This document shows, piece after piece, positions 63,450 through 64,000 of a stretch of 64,000 bases of DNA. Below the pieces are notes generated by a model that saw nothing but the letters and a program-made list of their open reading frames with translations, was not told where the DNA came from and ran no database searches. The stretch is from Maniola hyperantus. Taxonomy: Eukaryota; Arthropoda; Insecta; Lepidoptera; Nymphalidae. The stretch is taken from NCBI RefSeq assembly GCF_902806685.2, contig NC_048545.1, forward strand, positions 10,279,852 to 10,343,851, in the 5' to 3' direction. The stretch's first letter is position 1. Each line of letters starts with the position of its first letter. The translations under genes and the position numbers were made by a program.

Positions 63450-63552
63450 ACCCATCATCCCCACCGGCGCGGCCCACTAATGATCACAGGTCTTCAAACA
63501 GAATGAGAAGGCATTTTGGCCATAGTCCACCACGCTGGTTAAGTGTGGATAG
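63450..63552 (-). mobile_element. SINE 3' fragment
   Basis: CCACCGGCGCGGCCCACTAAT, split, then CAGAATGAGAAGGCATTTTGG and CACGCTGGTTAAGTGTGG. Confidence 0.45.
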
Positions 63553-64000
63553 TAAAAGATTGACTGCAGTATTGATTAATTATTAATGACTGAGGGTGGA
63601 AGACTTTGTAAACTAAATCAACGAGTAAAAAAATAACAAAACAATAGAGAAAATTTCCAGTCAGCGGGAAAGTTCAGTTGGAAATCTAACTAAAATAGCG
63701 AAAGGGAGCATTGTGCACGAGTACAGCACAATAACCTATTACACAACGTCCAATAGCATTGTATTGTAATCAAAGGAACGGCCCATTAAGATTCAATAGA
63801 ATTCAAATGAAAATCGAGAGTTTCAATTAAAAAAGCGCAACGGTAAATTATTTTCCTGCTTTCTCGTTAGAAATGGTTTGAAATTATTGGAACCGACTGT
63901 TGCAATATAGTGGTTTATACATTGAGTATAATGAATGAAATATAGTTTGTTAGGTCAACAAAGTTTTAATAAGTTCTACCTAAGTGTAAGTCTTCATGTA

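Overview
The window looks like non-genic or intronic chromosomal DNA from a moth or butterfly (Lepidoptera). It is AT-rich and has almost no long open frames. It is packed with interspersed families I recognise from lepidopteran genomes: repeats ending in an ACGAAGTCGCGGGCATC-type hairpin followed by CTAGT (Helitron-like), tRNA-headed SINEs with (GAT)n tails, 5'-truncated RTE-type LINE ends, elements starting AGGGTTCCGTAC, and several palindromic MITE families. Family names come from memory and motif reading; no database search was run.

The clearest protein-coding content is two intact, AT-rich, same-strand genes at 50637-51323 and 51414-52292. The first is an A32/FtsK-HerA-type DNA-packaging ATPase with clear Walker A and B motifs. 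The second is a 292-residue protein with a charged, serine-rich middle and a conserved-looking C-terminal domain that resembles a family I know from arthropod genomes (probably DUF8207). Together they look like an endogenised DNA virus or Polinton/adintovirus-like element. They lie between a repeat-looped hairpin (50362-50480) and a 100-N assembly gap (52353-52452) that may hide the rest.

Host gene evidence is weak but present. On the minus strand, 15436-17043 holds four exon-like blocks with GTAAGT or GTGAGT donors and pyrimidine-AG acceptors. One splice, from 16414-16533 to 15436-15553, keeps the frame and ends near an AATAAA. On the plus strand, 54467-54738 looks like an arthropod promoter (TCAGT initiator) and a first exon that ends ATG/GTGAGT. 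Less certain exon-like pieces lie at 10612-10820 (+), 42990-43097 (-) and 48271-48478 (+).

The mobile DNA gives a readable insertion history. A short non-autonomous LTR retrotransposon (23283-25256) has 288-bp LTRs that differ at one position I could see and a GTAT target duplication, so it is young. At 18590-19830 a Helitron-like repeat is interrupted by a 5'-truncated LINE, which is itself interrupted by a 276-bp retroinsert with a 7-bp duplication. A 648-bp hAT-like element (52855-53502) sits in a SINE with an 8-bp duplication. A Harbinger-like MITE (47090-47246) sits in an older MITE with a TTA duplication. SINEs sit in a Helitron (17792-18102) and in a LINE tail (32607-32794). Layout: 1-15 kb scattered MITEs, RTE and SINE pieces; 15-17 kb exon-like cluster; 17-21 kb dense nested repeats; 23-25 kb LTR element; 26-48 kb mixed repeats in featureless AT-rich DNA; 48-53 kb hairpins, the ATPase pair and the gap; 54.5 kb promoter candidate; 55-64 kb SINE, MITE and RTE mosaic.
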